Shown here in pieces: positions 1-11,769 of a DNA stretch of 64,000 bases (the stretch's first letter is position 1; each line of letters begins with the position of its first letter). Below the pieces are notes generated by a model. That model worked only from the letters and a program-made list of their open reading frames with translations. It had not been told where the DNA came from and did no database searches. Position numbers and translations under genes: made by a program. The stretch is from Candolleomyces eurysporus. Its lineage: Eukaryota; Basidiomycota; Agaricomycetes; Agaricales; Psathyrellaceae. Location of the stretch: NCBI GenBank assembly GCA_027579435.1, contig JANBPK010000778.1, forward strand, positions 1-64,000, written 5' to 3'.

Positions 1-2330
1 GACAAGAGCTTAGGACATCATTAGTGGGCGAGGAACCATCAGCGCGATGGCCGGATGGTTCTCTTTTAATTTCGCGACGCGGTCGGCTACTGAAAGAATT
101 TTTTTTTTTAAGCGACAATTTTGAAACTCGTCGTGACAGTAANGATGAAAGAATGAAAGAATGAGAACGACAAGGGTGAGACCTAAATTGCATGCAATGC
201 ACGTGCGGGCGCAGCGTTCGCCGCGTGGGCAGAAGGCCCGCAGGGCCCCGTCACTCCTCGATCGCTCGTCTTCATTGACCTTGTGTAAACCTTTAGTTTA
301 AACGGCGATATAAAACCACTAATTATCTTTCTCATCCTTGAAAACAACTTGCTTGTTCTTGTATCACTCCAGGGACCAAAATAAGAACAGGAAGCCAGAA
401 GACAAAGGCAGGGGAAGAGAAGAAAGAAGAAAGAGGAGGACAAAGAGGAACGAGCATGAAGACGGCAAGTCTTGGTTGCATTTGTTGGCAAGAGCCTATT
501 GCCAGAAGAGAAACGGTGGGAAGAAGATAACGGTAACTAGCGGCCGAAATGATGCACATCGGCCATGTAATGTCTTGGCGCGCAGTGGGGTGCGATGTAC
601 CCGAGTCAAAAGGCCTCGGAACCCGACCGACAGCAAAAACAGGTAGTGGGGACATCCAAGACGATCAAGTCATTCGAGTCCTGCGCTGTGCATCCGCCAT
701 CTAAGATTGGTAACTTTCAGCAAAAAGCGGACTGCCTCCGAAGGTGAAGAGCTGGACACCAAGGGTACAGCGATTGAGGAGCCGAGAGCAAAGCAAAGGA
801 GAGCGATCCAGGAGTGGCTCGAGAATGGGATAGTAGCTGCGTAACCACTTTGCTTGGACACCTCTCCACGTCCTTGACTCTTTTAGAGCGGGTGGTTTGA
901 CGAATTTGAGAGTTTTTGTGCGCAGGCAGCGTCGATTCACCAGAAAGCCTCCAACTTTGCACGACCTGGTGGGAATCAACTTGTTTGGTGAACTCCCAGT
1001 TGCAGTGGAGTAGAGAAGATAATCGAAATCGGCTTCAGCGTCATCAAAGATGATCGCTCTCCAGTCCTCTTGGAGGATGTTGGGCATTCAACCCGCTGGT
1101 CCGACCTGTAAATGTTACAATGAGAGTGACCTTTGTTGTCATCGACAACACGAGACGATTTGCCGGAAGTGCAACAGTTCGAAAATACTGCCTTACCTTT
1201 CCGCAATCGAAGCCATCAAAGCGCATTCTTCGATCTTCGTCGAATGCCCCAAATATCGCTCTCGTCAACGTTCCGGCTCTCCACAAACTTCCAGTACCCC
1301 CACGACCCCGCAAGAAGGTATGGGCGGTCTACGCCATATCAAAAAGTGAGCTGATCGATGTCGCAGAGATTCGGCAGAATTGCGATTACCTGCTGATTTT
1401 AGGGACTACAGCACTACCAGGCCATCCTGCAACTCAAACCATACCATCATCACCATATACTGTCAATTCAAAGGTCATACACCGCGCGTCGCCTTTGACG
1501 GTCTGCGGTTCAAAGTAATGGGCCACACTAACCATGGATAAGGATAAGTCGGAATGGAATGAATGAACTCGTTGCAATATTGTGCCCGCCTCTGTTTTGA
1601 AGATATCCACGACCTCCGTTTGATCTCAGCGTCTAGAAGCGACAGTTTCCGGCGTAGGTGTGGCTAGAGACCCTGTTGAAGGCTGGAAATCAAAGTTTGA
1701 TACTCGACACCGATAGGGACTGAAAATTGTGCGGGAACTCACCATGTACACGATTCCTATCGACTTTGGAGTTGTAGGCTACGATGACTTGCTAGAGAAA
1801 GACGATGGTAGGTTATCAAACACTTCATTTGCATAACTTGGCGAAGACGGAAGTTACCTGTACGTTACATGGCCAAAATTGCAGAGGAACCTTGTTAGCT
1901 GCGAGACAGCCCTGGAGGCTATTCAAGTTCCTTATGACTTGCAAGACACGAGCTCTGGGTGGAGGTGACAAGTGGGGAGTCGATGGCTGTACATGTCTTC
2001 ATTATGACGCTCCCAATTCCTCCTCTAATGGTGTGTGTTTGTGCTTCTCTCCGCTGTCACTACTTCTGTTCTGGGCGGTTGGTGACCTGGCTGTCATTGA
2101 CAACCATTGCTGTAGCTGCCTTCCGTTCATTCACCGCGACCTTCTGGACGAATTATGGGGGACTCCGGTAACTAGACTCATAAGGCAGTTGCTGCGCTGG
2201 TGAGCCGGTGTCCCGTGAGTTTCCTCTTTGCATGTGTTTGACAAAGACGGCAATCTGTCTTGAATGAAGACCACTTCCACAGCCCTCTAAGAATACACTA
2301 CTCGGCTGGTCCAGATGAACTTGAATACAG
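1..2330. other. Left-end region with no assignable gene
   Basis: No complete gene could be recognised here. Short open frames exist on both strands, but none shows a known domain or a convincing exon chain. The stretch around 1160-1330 (+) reads partly like coding sequence and resembles a second segment near 5425-5590 (listed separately). A homopolymer run lies near 99-110 and an N at 143. This may be intergenic DNA with degraded gene pieces. Confidence 0.4.
1160..1330 (+). pseudogene. Unidentified coding-like remnant, copy A
   Basis: The plus strand has partial open frames here whose sequence aligns by eye with 5425-5590. Similar peptide pieces are EVQQFEN against EVRQFKN, and LVNVPALHKL against LVHVPVLYGL. 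The matching pieces fall in different frames within each copy, so both look broken. I do not recognise the family. The similarity suggests an old duplicated gene fragment, not chance open frames. Confidence 0.3.
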
Positions 2331-2760
2331 TTGCCCACGACGCAGTACGCCACAATTCTCCAGGCTTCCTGTCATTTACCTTGATTGCTGTTGCCGAAGG
2401 TTCCTCTTCGGAGCCAGGCACAGCACTTTCTTCGACGTATAACTGGAATTTTCCGGTGTCCCTGAGACACTTTGTGGCGAAGAAGATGATCCCGAGGTTG
2501 CGACCTGGTGTAATGCCTATTTTGACGGAGTAAACTACTGGCAACAGACGCGGAGTCAAACGAAGGTCATTTCCGAACCTGCAGTGTGTCGCCGGTAAAT
2601 CTTGAAACTGAAATCCAGTTCCCGCAACTCGCGCCGCTTGCCTTCTGAATAGGCAATTCACCGGGAAGGTGGAAGAGGCTCTTGGTATTTTCCTTCGAAG
2701 TTGTGTTGTGTTTTCAATTGACCGGCGCCATGTCTTCGATCCTGATGCCATTGCGAGCAT
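2287..2760 (-). other. Open frame of doubtful coding status upstream of the membrane gene
   Basis: A 157-codon minus-strand frame spans this interval. It has no recognised domain. The homologous interval of the duplicated copy (about 5705-6080) carries in-frame stops in the equivalent frame, so the frame is not conserved between copies. It is either a gene lost in copy 2 or, more likely, a chance frame in the promoter region of the membrane-protein gene. Confidence 0.2.
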
Positions 2761-3059
2761 CTGGGTTTTTCGTCGCCTTTCTAGTCAGGTCGGCGTGATC
2801 AGAGTGGAAGGTTGAATTGCGATGACGTACTCTGACTGGGGGCGGAGTTAGGGTCCTCAATTGAGAATCGAAAGATCCATTTATTCACGCTTGCCTGCAG
2901 GTATACGCGTTGCGTTTCAAGCTCACTGCCGCATGTGTGTCACTCGTCTCTTTGGCCATTCTCACTTCCTCAAGTTCCTTCCTTAGGACCCTGGCATGAA
3001 GGTACAATTACACGCAGTCTTGATCCAGAAATATGCAGTACATGCGCCTGGGTAATGAC

Positions 3060-3070
3060 ATATATATATG
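3060..3070 (+). promoter_or_regulatory. TATA-like element, membrane gene 1
   Basis: A TATATATAT run lies about 180 bases upstream of the ATG at 3251. The duplicated copy has a similar run at 6372-6379, followed in both copies by the shared GTGAGTTGCATCG-like or GCGAGTTGCATCG-like sequence. The distance is long for a fungal TATA box, so the call is tentative. Confidence 0.3.
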
Positions 3071-3250
3071 GCGAGTTGCATCGATTTTTCGCTGGTTTCA
3101 CTCTGAGTCCCTTAGCCCCTCCACCGCTCCTCGAGTTATCCTCGCTGATCTACGTACCACTCGCGATAGACGTCCCTGCACCTATATATCGTTTTGATAC
3201 GACTTTGTGGCGTTCAGGTGCTCGTTTGACGATCCTTGTCGGCGCCCGCG

Positions 3251-4919
3251 ATGGCAGTAAATGAGTTCAAGCAGAGAATTATTCTGGCTTCGGCTATGGT
3301 GGGTCGCTTTCGTTGTTTTCGTTCCACAGCTGGATTATGGGCTGACTCTATCTCATTGTAATCTTTGGAAATCGAAGGTACAGTGTCTCTTGCACGGTTC
3401 GTTTACCCCTTACACTCTCTGCCGATGGGCTTGCTTACGATAATGCTGATTATACTTTGATCAACTTAAACGCTGACTCTCTAGGATTCTACACATTGAT
3501 GTTCATAGCGTCTGCGGCGTTCACAGTTATCCTGAAGCCAGCTCACGTCTGGACCCTTTTGACCCTCAATGTGCTCGTGTACTTGGTGGCAAGTGCGACG
3601 TCTGTGTTCGATGTTGTCGTTGTTGTCGTCGGTGTTACCAACCAAGACGACAGCACGATGGGATACCCCGAGAAGCTTCTGAGGGTCCGCTTATCGCTCG
3701 GTATGATTACCACGTGCGTTGAGTGCTATTTCTATCCATACCTGCTGCNTTTTTTTGTAGTCGGACTTAACGATGTTGGTCGCTGTTTCGCTTGAAGAGC
3801 CATCACCCAGTCTTTAGTGGTGAGTCCCGTTTTGAAAACGCAAGTTCATGTTGATGATATCTTGCCTAGATCTGGAGGATCCTTCGACTGTGGAATAGGA
3901 TGACATACGTCACCACTGTCGCTTGGTTCGCTGTCTGTTGCATAGCCAGTACGTCCACCACACAATTTTTCTGTTTTTTGACACGGCTTAATGCGGATAT
4001 AGCGTACGGTTTCATCATCGTTTATTGGCGAGAGAGTGGATCCCTGGAATTCTTGTACGGTATATACAGGAAGCTAAGAATTTCATTCTTGGTTGCCCTT
4101 GGGGGGTTGATCGGTGCGTACCAGATAGCCATTTAAAGTAGTTCCTCATGCTGACCTCAGTATGTTCTCATTCGCAGTTGGGAGGACATACTGGTTGTCG
4201 AGACGTATGAAGAAGTTGTATGGTCCACATTTCAGACCCCGAGCATATACCTGTCTTGGCGCGTTGTACGTCCCAAATTCGTTCAAAATGATGGTGCTGA
4301 TCCAAGCTCTGCACGTAGCGTCGATAGCGGGTTTCTCTACACTATTTCTCTGCTCATTGATCTCCAGCTTCGCATCGTGAGTCTCCTCCGAACCACGTAT
4401 CTTTTAGCTGGCATTGACGACCGTCTGTTAGCACGTTCTCCGTATTCTCCTACCACAGATGGGTGTAGGTGTCCTCGGGGCTCATTTTAAGTGCTGGTCC
4501 CATACTCAAGTCAATATTCTTAGGGCCTTGCCTCAACTTGCATTCTGTACCAAGAGGCTGTCGGAAGAGCTGCCCAAGACATCGACGCTATGATGAACGA
4601 AGCCACAGATCGAACCAACACGACACCTGTGCTGGATACGATATTCAGCACTCCATGCGTGTCTCTGCAAGCAGGGCCGACTCGGACGAGGATACCAGGC
4701 TCTGACTTGTCCTCTATTGACCCCGAGTACAATTACGGCTCACGAGAAGGGGATGGAGAAAGCGGCTTAATTGGCGCTGTGAGTACATTCTCGTGCTGGT
4801 ATTCCTTCGAGTCCTGACGAGGTACTAACGTGAATTACTAAAAACAGGACTTGCACGCTGGAGAGAAGAATCAGAGGTCGAGGTCTGTCGTTTCAGTTAT
4901 CACTGGAATGCCTGGGTGA
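3251..4919 (+). CDS. Multi-pass membrane protein, intact copy
   Basis: Ten exons join to 1,065 bases (354 residues): 3251-3298, 3378-3396, 3485-3713, 3798-3819, 3870-3948, 4003-4113, 4178-4376, 4432-4462, 4524-4778 and 4848-4919. All introns are GT-AG and the phases agree with the duplicate copy, which supports the model. The product has several hydrophobic segments (for example around FYTLMFIASAAFTVIL, VASATSVFDVVVVVVG and VAWFAVCCIAS), a loop motif TQSLVIWRILRLWNRM, and a polar C-terminal tail with the conserved stretch TNTTPVLDTIFSTP. This architecture matches the large uncharacterised family of roughly seven-segment membrane proteins in Agaricomycetes. No enzymatic motif is visible, so function is unknown. 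The N at 3749 lies in an intron. Confidence 0.75.
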
Positions 4920-5708
4920 TTCTGGAGGGAATAACTTGCTATGGAGAAGTGCTGTTTGTCTTCGCGACATCTTCCTTTATGCCAGTTTGTACACGAGCTT
5001 TGCTTTTCGAAAGGGATGTCCATGTTGGTTTATCAGTGTATTGAAAATGGGGCCACCTTTCCTGTGTCGGTCGATTTCTGTGTCTGTATAGTACCTTTCT
5101 CTGGCCCCCCAAAAAGGAACGAGGGATCCGGACGTCAGCGCGCGAATGGCACAAGCCGAAATACCAATTTCCAGTTGCCAAGAAGACAGGCCACAGTCCA
5201 ATGGTGGAAATATGTTTCAAGTTCCACTTACCTCGTCCAACGATAGTCACGACATTTGAAGAGCGACGGACAGGTTATGGTGGATACCGCAAGCCTGCAA
5301 AGATTCTTTCGGTCAGTACACTGGCCTCGTCCTTGACTGGTTTAAGATGAAGTGTTGATCTTTGCTTCCGCTCTCGAACTCATGGGCATCCGACGCAAAG
5401 CTGGAAAACTAAGGATCTGGTCAGTGGACGAAGTGCGACAGTTTAAAAATTCCGAAGGCCTTGCCACATTCCCGCATTCGAAGGCATTACTCTTGAATTC
5501 CCGTGAAGCGACTTTCTGAAAATTGCTCTTGTCCACGTCCCGGTTCTCTACGGGCTTGCAGAGCACCCACAGCCGGACGAGAAGGTAGGCAATGTATGAC
5601 GTCACAACTAACCAAGTGTTGATCGACTAGCATTCGTTTAGTTTTAGAGCAATACCGTAAACAAACATGCTCCGTGCACTATCTCAAACTGGGCGTTATC
5701 ACTCCTTG
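4920..5708. other. Spacer between the duplicated units
   Basis: The first part (to about 5010) is 3' flank shared with the second copy near 8220-8300. The rest holds no recognised gene, except the coding-like remnant near 5425-5590 that resembles 1160-1330. Confidence 0.4.
5425..5590 (+). pseudogene. Unidentified coding-like remnant, copy B
   Basis: This is the counterpart of the segment near 1160-1330. The plus-strand reading contains WSVDEVRQFKNSEG and LLSTSRFSTGL-type pieces interrupted by stops. The offset to copy A (about 4.27 kb) differs from that of the membrane-gene duplication, so it may predate that event or have moved separately. Family unknown. Confidence 0.3.
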
Positions 5709-6371
5709 ATACAGTCGGCCACGCCGCAGTACGCCACAATTCGCCAGGCTTCCTGGCTTTTACATTGAATAGTTTCTTTTCAATGCCAGGCAAGAGCACT
5801 TTCTTCGACGGAGAACAAGGACCATCCGGTGCCCCCGAGACGCATTTATGGCGAAGACTCAGGATTATGATCCCAATTTTGCGAGCAGGTTTACGTTTTA
5901 CTGCCTATTTTGACGGAGTAAGCTGATAGTGACAGACACGAAGTCCAGCGAACGCCGGTCATTCTCAACTTGCAGCGTGTCTCGGGGAATTTTGGAAACT
6001 GAAATCTAGATCCCGCAACTCGCGCCGCTTGCTTGCTCAATAGGTAATTCAGCGGGAAGGTGGAAGAGGTAGTATTTTCCTTTTAAATTGCGCAATACAT
6101 AAATCTACACGATGTACAGATCCCGACCCAATCGGTGCCTTACCGTTTGATTGGTTTTGGTTCTGCAATGATCAGAATTTTGGGATGCCGTACTATCACA
6201 AGGGGAGAAGCCAGGGTCCTTCACCGAGAACCGGAACCTCCATCTGTTCACGCTGGCCAGCAGGCATTACACTAGTCGATTGGAGCTCACTGCTCCATGG
6301 CTGTGATCATCTTGGACCCTGCGGAGGGACAATGACATGCAATCTTGATCCAGAAACATGCGTCTGGGTGA

Positions 6372-6379
6372 CTATATAT
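6372..6379 (+). promoter_or_regulatory. TATA-like element, membrane gene copy 2
   Basis: A TATATATA run at the position equivalent to that of copy 1, about 150 bases before the ATG at 6532. Conservation between the copies is the only support. Confidence 0.25.
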
Positions 6380-6531
6380 ACTGTGAGTTGCATCGATTTT
6401 TGGCCGGTTTGCGTCTTCGCCCCTTGGCTCCGCCAGCTCTCGAGTCCTCCTCCCTGTCTCTGTCCCCGCATATCGACACGGCTTTGTGGCGTTCAGGCGC
6501 TCGTTTGACGATCTCCGTGCCGGCGACCGGA

Positions 6532-8195
6532 ATGGCGGTAAATGATTCCACGCAGAGAGTGATTCTGGCCTCGACTATGGTAAGTAAATCGCTTTCGTTG
6601 TTTCATTCCACAGTTGGTCATGGGCTGATTCTATAACGGTGCAATGCTTGAAATTTAAAGGTCCAGTGTCTCTTGCACGGTTTGTTCACCCCTTACACAC
6701 TCTCTGATGCGTTCGCTGATGATAATGGTCATTATACGTTGTGTAATTGAACTCTGATATAGGGTTCTACACTGCGATGTTCATGGCGTCTTCGGGTTTC
6801 ACGGTTATTCTAAAGCCACCCCATGCCCGGACCCTTTTCATACTCAACGTGTTCGTGTATATGGTGGCGAGCGCCGCGTCCGTGTTCGATGTTGTCGTCG
6901 TTGTCGTAGGCGCCACCGATGGAGACGACGGGACGCTGAGATACCCCGAAAACTTGCTGAGGATTCGCTTGTCGCTCGGTCTGGTTACCACGTGCGTGGA
7001 TCTCTTTTCTGCTCCTTTTTCGTAGTTGGACTTAACGGCGTCGGTCCTTGTTTCGCTTGAAGAGCCGTCACCCAGACTCTGGTGGTGAGTCGCGTTTCTC
7101 GAAAATACAAACTCATGCTAATGCTACCTAGATCTGGAGGTTCCTTCGACTTTGGAATAGGATGAGATACGTCGCTGCTGTGGCTTGGTTCGCTGTCTGT
7201 TTCTTAGCCAGTACGTCGGCCACACAAAATTTTCGCATTCTTTCAGATACGAACTTGACATGGACATAGCGTACGGTTTTACCATCGTCTATTGGCGAGA
7301 GAGTGGATCCCTGGAATTCTTGTATGATATATACAAGAAGTTTAGATTATCTTTCATGTTTGCCCTAGGGGGAATGATCGGTGCGTGCGGGGTGACAGCC
7401 ATTTTTAGTTCATCATGCTAACTCCGATACGTTCTCATTCGCAGCTGGAAGGACATACTGGTTGTCGAGACAACTGAAGAAGCTTCGTGGTCCATATTTC
7501 AGACCCCGGGCATATACCTGCCTTGGCGCGTTGTACGTCCCAAATTTGTTGAACATGACGATTTTGTTGATTTGAGCTTTCTCGGGCCCCGTACGTGCTT
7601 AGAGTTGATGGCGGGTTTGCCTACACCATGGTTCTATTTATCTATCTCCATTTTCGCATCGTAAGTCTCCCCCGAACTACGTATCTCTTTCGGCTGGTAT
7701 TAACGACCGTTTCTTAGCGCATCATCCGCTCTCTCCTACCGCAAATGGCTGTAGGTCCCCAAGCTTGTTCTAGGTACCCGTCCCTTAATCATGTTGATAT
7801 TTTAGGGCCTAGCTTCAACTTTCATTCTGTACCAAGAAACTGTCGGAAGGGCTGCCCAAGACATTGATGTCGTCATGAATGAAATCATAGATCGAACCAA
7901 CACGACGCCCGTGCTGGATACGATATTCAGTACTCCGGGCGCATCTTTGCGTGCAGGAGCGAGTCAGATGAGCATAGCAGACTCTGACGCGACCTCTGTC
8001 CATTCTGGGTACAGCTATGCTTCACGGGGAGGAGATAGAGAGAGCGGCTTCCTTGGCGTCGTAAGTACATTTTTTGTGTCGATGTTTCTTCGAGCCGTGA
8101 CGAGGAGCTGATGCTGAAAACAGGATTTGCAAGTTGGGGAGAAGAGTCGAGGGTCGAGGTCTGTCATTTCGGTTCTCACTGGAAGGCTCGAGTGA
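6532..8195 (+). pseudogene. Multi-pass membrane protein, decayed copy
   Basis: This is the paralogue of the 3251-4919 gene. The first exons are well preserved: start MAVNDSTQRVILAS, hydrophobic segment SVFDVVVVVVG, and TQTLVIWRFLRLWNRM. In the seventh exon an in-frame TGA lies at 7573-7575 where copy 1 has CAA, followed by insertions that shift the frame before 7640. The donor of the following intron is also lost: copy 1 reads TGG|GT while this copy reads TGG|CT at 7749-7750. The last exons (7806-8060 and the tail ending with TGA at 8193-8195) still read openly. It may yield a protein truncated after about five membrane segments, but it is probably a pseudogene. Confidence 0.65.
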
Positions 8196-8431
8196 TCCCG
8201 GGAGGTATGCTTTTGGACGGACGGAGAAGGGCTGCTCCACTTCGCTACGTTCCTCTATGCCAGTTTGTACATAAACTTTGCCTTTCAAAAGGAGATGTCT
8301 CCATCAGGCTATCGATCGTTGAAGAGAGCTTACCGAAAGAAAACGGATATCCAGACCTCAGCGAATGGCGTCAGCACAAAAACCCAAAAATACCGATACC
8401 CGGTTAAAATACAAACATGATAGTACACAGT

Positions 8432-10516
8432 TCAATCGCCCTCCTCGGGTAGCGTGAACGACATCGCTTCTCTGTCAAGACTCATCAACCGAGAAAACTC
8501 GAGCATCAACCTGAAGAAATAAGCTACGAGATCCTCCCTTCTCCAAAATGTCCGACTCCACTCCCGGCTTGCAGCAGCAATCTTGGCGCCGAGATCTTCG
8601 TGGGCACCGTCACCGTTCCCGTCTCCCCGGAAAAAGACGAGGGCGTCGTGGAGGTCGGATAAGTCCATCTGAACGGGGACGTAGTGGACCCAGGGCTCTA
8701 CTCTATCGTGATACCTGGGTAAATAGCGAGCCATGTCAGAGTGCTTCAGACGGACAGACGTTGGAAAGGGGGGAAGCTCACCATTCGGGGTATATTGTTG
8801 ATTTGAAAATGAGCGAGTTGGTCGTCATCAGCTTTTTGAATCGACCGGACCAGCCGTTTCCGTCCACCTATAGGAATATCATCAGTTGCTGCAGTCGAAG
8901 CGCAAGGAAATAGAGAACGTACATCAATGACATACTTGTACTTCCCAGACTCCTTTCCGCTCTGGAAAGGCATAAATTGGTACATGCTCTCCAAGATATC
9001 ACAGACCTCCGGCGCACACATGATAGGCTCCTGCGCAAACGCAACGTCCATCGTCGCCGGGTTGATCCTCGACTTCCTGAACCTCCGCGGACTCCCCACC
9101 CGCTCCGCCTGGGACACATTAGCACTCAGGATATCGACCGTCCCCTCGATCTCGTTCGCCAGCCGCACAAAGTAGTCTCTGTGGGCGTTCTGCCAGAGGG
9201 TGTCGCGGCCGTGGAAGATCCCCGTGTTGCGTCCGCGCCATAACAGCCTGTCGTCGACCTTTTCGTCGAACGGGGGGTCGTCCGAGCGCGGGAGGACCTC
9301 CTCGACGAAGCCGTAGGGCGTGGGCATCCGGATGTTGTGATGCATGGTCGTGGAGCAGTGCGAGAATTCGGGGACCATGTATGCTTGGGGTGTGGGACCG
9401 GTGCGGAGCCCGAGGAGCTGCCCGTGGATGAGGAAGTGGTTGGTGTGCTGGCATGGATCCATGGACTTGACGTGGTCGTAGATGAAGGTTTTCTTGTCCT
9501 GGAGAGCCGGTGGTTTCTTGAGGTCGACGGGGTGTTGTCGAGCGGGTGAGTCTGGAGGGCAGGAGTACATCCAGCCGTTCCCTGCGATCTTTGGTAGAGC
9601 TTTCCGTTCGAGGTCTGAGAATGCATGAGTGGCAGGAAGAAGTCTCAGGGATGGATGCACGTACAGGTCTGGCTTGCAGCAGCCTCCAGCACGGCTGACT
9701 TGATAGCATAGTCCGACATTCGATTTGGGCCGTCGTGTGGTGAAAAGGTCGCCCGGAAAGGAGGTAGCCAAGCTTCAATTTCTCGCAGGAGCGCAATAAC
9801 CGACTCGCTGCTCCGAATGTACTGGTCGTATCTCCCATCTTCAAAGGCCCACGCCAGGACGGCGATTTCTCCCTTTTCGTTCTTCCCTAGTGTGTAGGAA
9901 TCCTTCTTCTTTTCGAGCTCCTCCTGCGTCTTGAGCAGGTCGGCAGGTGCAACTCCCCAGAACGGTTCGAGGTCGTGATGGATCTGGTCGTACTCATCGG
10001 GCAATTGGACCTTGTGTTCGATGACATATTGCCACCTAAGCAGCACTTAGTACAGAAGACGTGATTGGGAGTGTGTAGCACGCACCATAGGTCAAACCCC
10101 TTTGGAGGTGCCCGTTTATACCGTCGTTTGTACTCCTCGACAGCTTCCTCCAACGTTTTGCTGGCTCGATCGACCTTCTTCTTCCACCTCTCCTCTGCTG
10201 CTGCAATGAGCTCGTATATGGGATGCGGGCCGTCGAAATCCACTTCGAGAAGGCCATCCGGTCGGTACTTGTGCTTGCCCAACGGTGTCGGGGACGGTGT
10301 TGGTTTTTCGGCCACCACTTCAGTGATAACTTTGGAGGATGTGGGCGCTACGGATTTCGGCTCCGTAGGCTTCACGTAGTCGTCGAAGGTACCTGAGTCG
10401 TTGTTCTCCTTTTCTTCAAGATAAGAAGGGAGAGGGAGGAGCCAGAATATGAGGATTAGCGTGGCGATCGGGACCAGAAACCTGACCACCCTGCGCGAGC
10501 CCAGGACAGTCTTCAT
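8432..10516 (-). CDS. GT90 (CAP10-like) glycosyltransferase
   Basis: Five exons on the minus strand (10516-10086, 10035-9665, 9614-8923, 8867-8782, 8714-8432) with introns of 50-67 bases give 1,863 bases, a 620-residue protein. It begins with a short cytosolic basic stretch and one membrane anchor (about residues 11-29, RFLVPIATLILIFWLL), i.e. a type II Golgi-type topology, then a charged stalk and a C-terminal catalytic domain. Family features are SCPPDSPA, LLWRGRNTGIFHGRD, KYKYVIDVDGNGWSGRF, and the end block PEWYHDRVEPWVHYVPVQ followed by LSDLHDALVFFRG. GT90 proteins include the Cryptococcus capsule protein Cap10 and eukaryotic xylosyl/glucosyltransferases. The donor and acceptor sugars here cannot be told. 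A role in cell-surface or secreted glycan synthesis is inferred. Confidence 0.9.
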
Positions 10517-11713
10517 CGTCGTCTAGGTAGGAAAAACAGGTGAGGAATCTTCATCGACAAATTTGGGCGCTGCAAGTTGGCTGCAAGCCAGCTGTCGAGG
10601 CGGGCGCTGGTGAAAGCTACCGAGCACCCGTTCCGTGCATCACTTCCTTAAATGGCGACATGAATGCTTGGACTTGTCGTTCTTCTAGTCTCTGCAGATA
10701 TTAAAGGGAAGGAAGTCGAAATCTATCAAGAGCTCTTGCAGCGAGCGGTCACGATTAACAATAGCCCGGTGTACATCTGAGCGTTTGAAGTCTGACTGTT
10801 ATCAAATGCATCCGCTTTAAATTCGAGGCTTGAGGCCCGAACAGGCCTTCTCGTTGCTAATTTGAATAAGCACCAAACAGTCAGCCAGAAGAAGTGGGAT
10901 ACCTTAAGGAGTGCCAGAAGCCGTCAGTCCAAACTCTTCGAGGTGAGACCCGATTGTGCAAGTCGAAATTTGTACGTCGCCTCAGCTTTATCTACGCCAA
11001 TGCGCGAAGCTAAATATTGGCATCGGTATGCTTATGTGGCCGACGAGTGTAGAGCAAAGATATAGTGCAAATCCTCGAGCCTGAAATTCGAGATCGTTGT
11101 TTTTAGGCTTGAAGACTTTATGCGAATGGGAATTCCTTTTCGAATATCTTGATAGCAACGATAGCAGTGAATTGAAATGCTGGTCCACTAAAGAGGACAA
11201 CTGAACAGCAGCACTCCTAGGTAGCTGTCAGAATTTCCCCGCACTTCCTGAAAGGACGGGCCAAGGATATTTTACCTCTCTGGATTGATGCGTCTTCTAC
11301 TCCATCATGCCGTTGTCGTCCCGAACATGGAGCGGACTTGGAAGTAATCATCATTTCCCAGCAACACTGACTTGGCTCTTGACTTCGACCACCATCCCAC
11401 ATCCCACAACTGTCCGTATTCGTGATCTGACTTGAAGAAATAGGCACCCTAGACCTGGGCATTAGTGGGACTATTGCCACCTGCAGTGTACAAATTCCCA
11501 AAGGTTTCCACAGGTACAAGTCACTCTCAGGCGAATTCAATACCAACACAGGACAGCTCGCACCGTGAACTGGATATGGGTTCATACCATCTCCTTAGTT
11601 TCCCCATCCTGCTCGGTATTTTTCCTCATTCCCACCTCCTGGAAGAATAGGCCACGCGAGTCTAGCCAGCTCACCGCTTGAAGTGGGGGGGCCAGTATGA
11701 CGTGCTTCAAACG
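10517..11713. other. Intergenic region between divergent GT90 and GMC genes
   Basis: About 1.2 kb separates the minus-strand GT90 start from the plus-strand GMC gene. A 122-codon minus-strand frame (11217-11585) and other short frames show no known domain or splice support. The region probably holds both promoters. No repeat or RNA gene was seen. Confidence 0.4.
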
Positions 11714-11721
11714 TTTAAAAG
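11714..11721 (+). promoter_or_regulatory. TATA-like box of GMC gene 1
   Basis: TTTAAAAG lies about 50 bases upstream of the ATG at 11770, a usual distance in this window. No other promoter elements could be assigned. Confidence 0.45.
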
Positions 11722-11769
11722 GGTACCACTGACCGTTGCGAAAAGTATTTCTCCCCGCGCCTGATTGCG

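Larger units (their letters stand above)
2332..4960. repeat. Tandem segmental duplication, copy 1
   Basis: This segment is repeated, diverged, at about 5709-8300, an offset near 3.38 kb. The upstream non-coding part matches (for example 2332-2390 against 5709-5760, and 2540-2680 against 5930-6070), as do every exon of the membrane-protein gene and its 3' flank (4970-5010 against 8240-8280). The unit therefore carries promoter, gene and terminator region together. Confidence 0.8.
5709..8300. repeat. Tandem segmental duplication, copy 2
   Basis: Diverged second copy of the 2332-4960 unit, in the same orientation. It preserves the promoter-proximal block (5930-6070), all exons of the membrane gene, and the 3' flank. 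Confidence 0.8.

Noticed and set aside
7560..7680. Extra intron rescuing the second membrane-protein copy
   Set aside because: No GT-AG pair of plausible length removes the TGA and restores frame, and the next donor is also lost.
9119..9844. A 241-codon minus-strand frame overlapping the GT90 gene
   Set aside because: It is in another frame of the same exons; the GT90 frame has the family motifs and splice sites.
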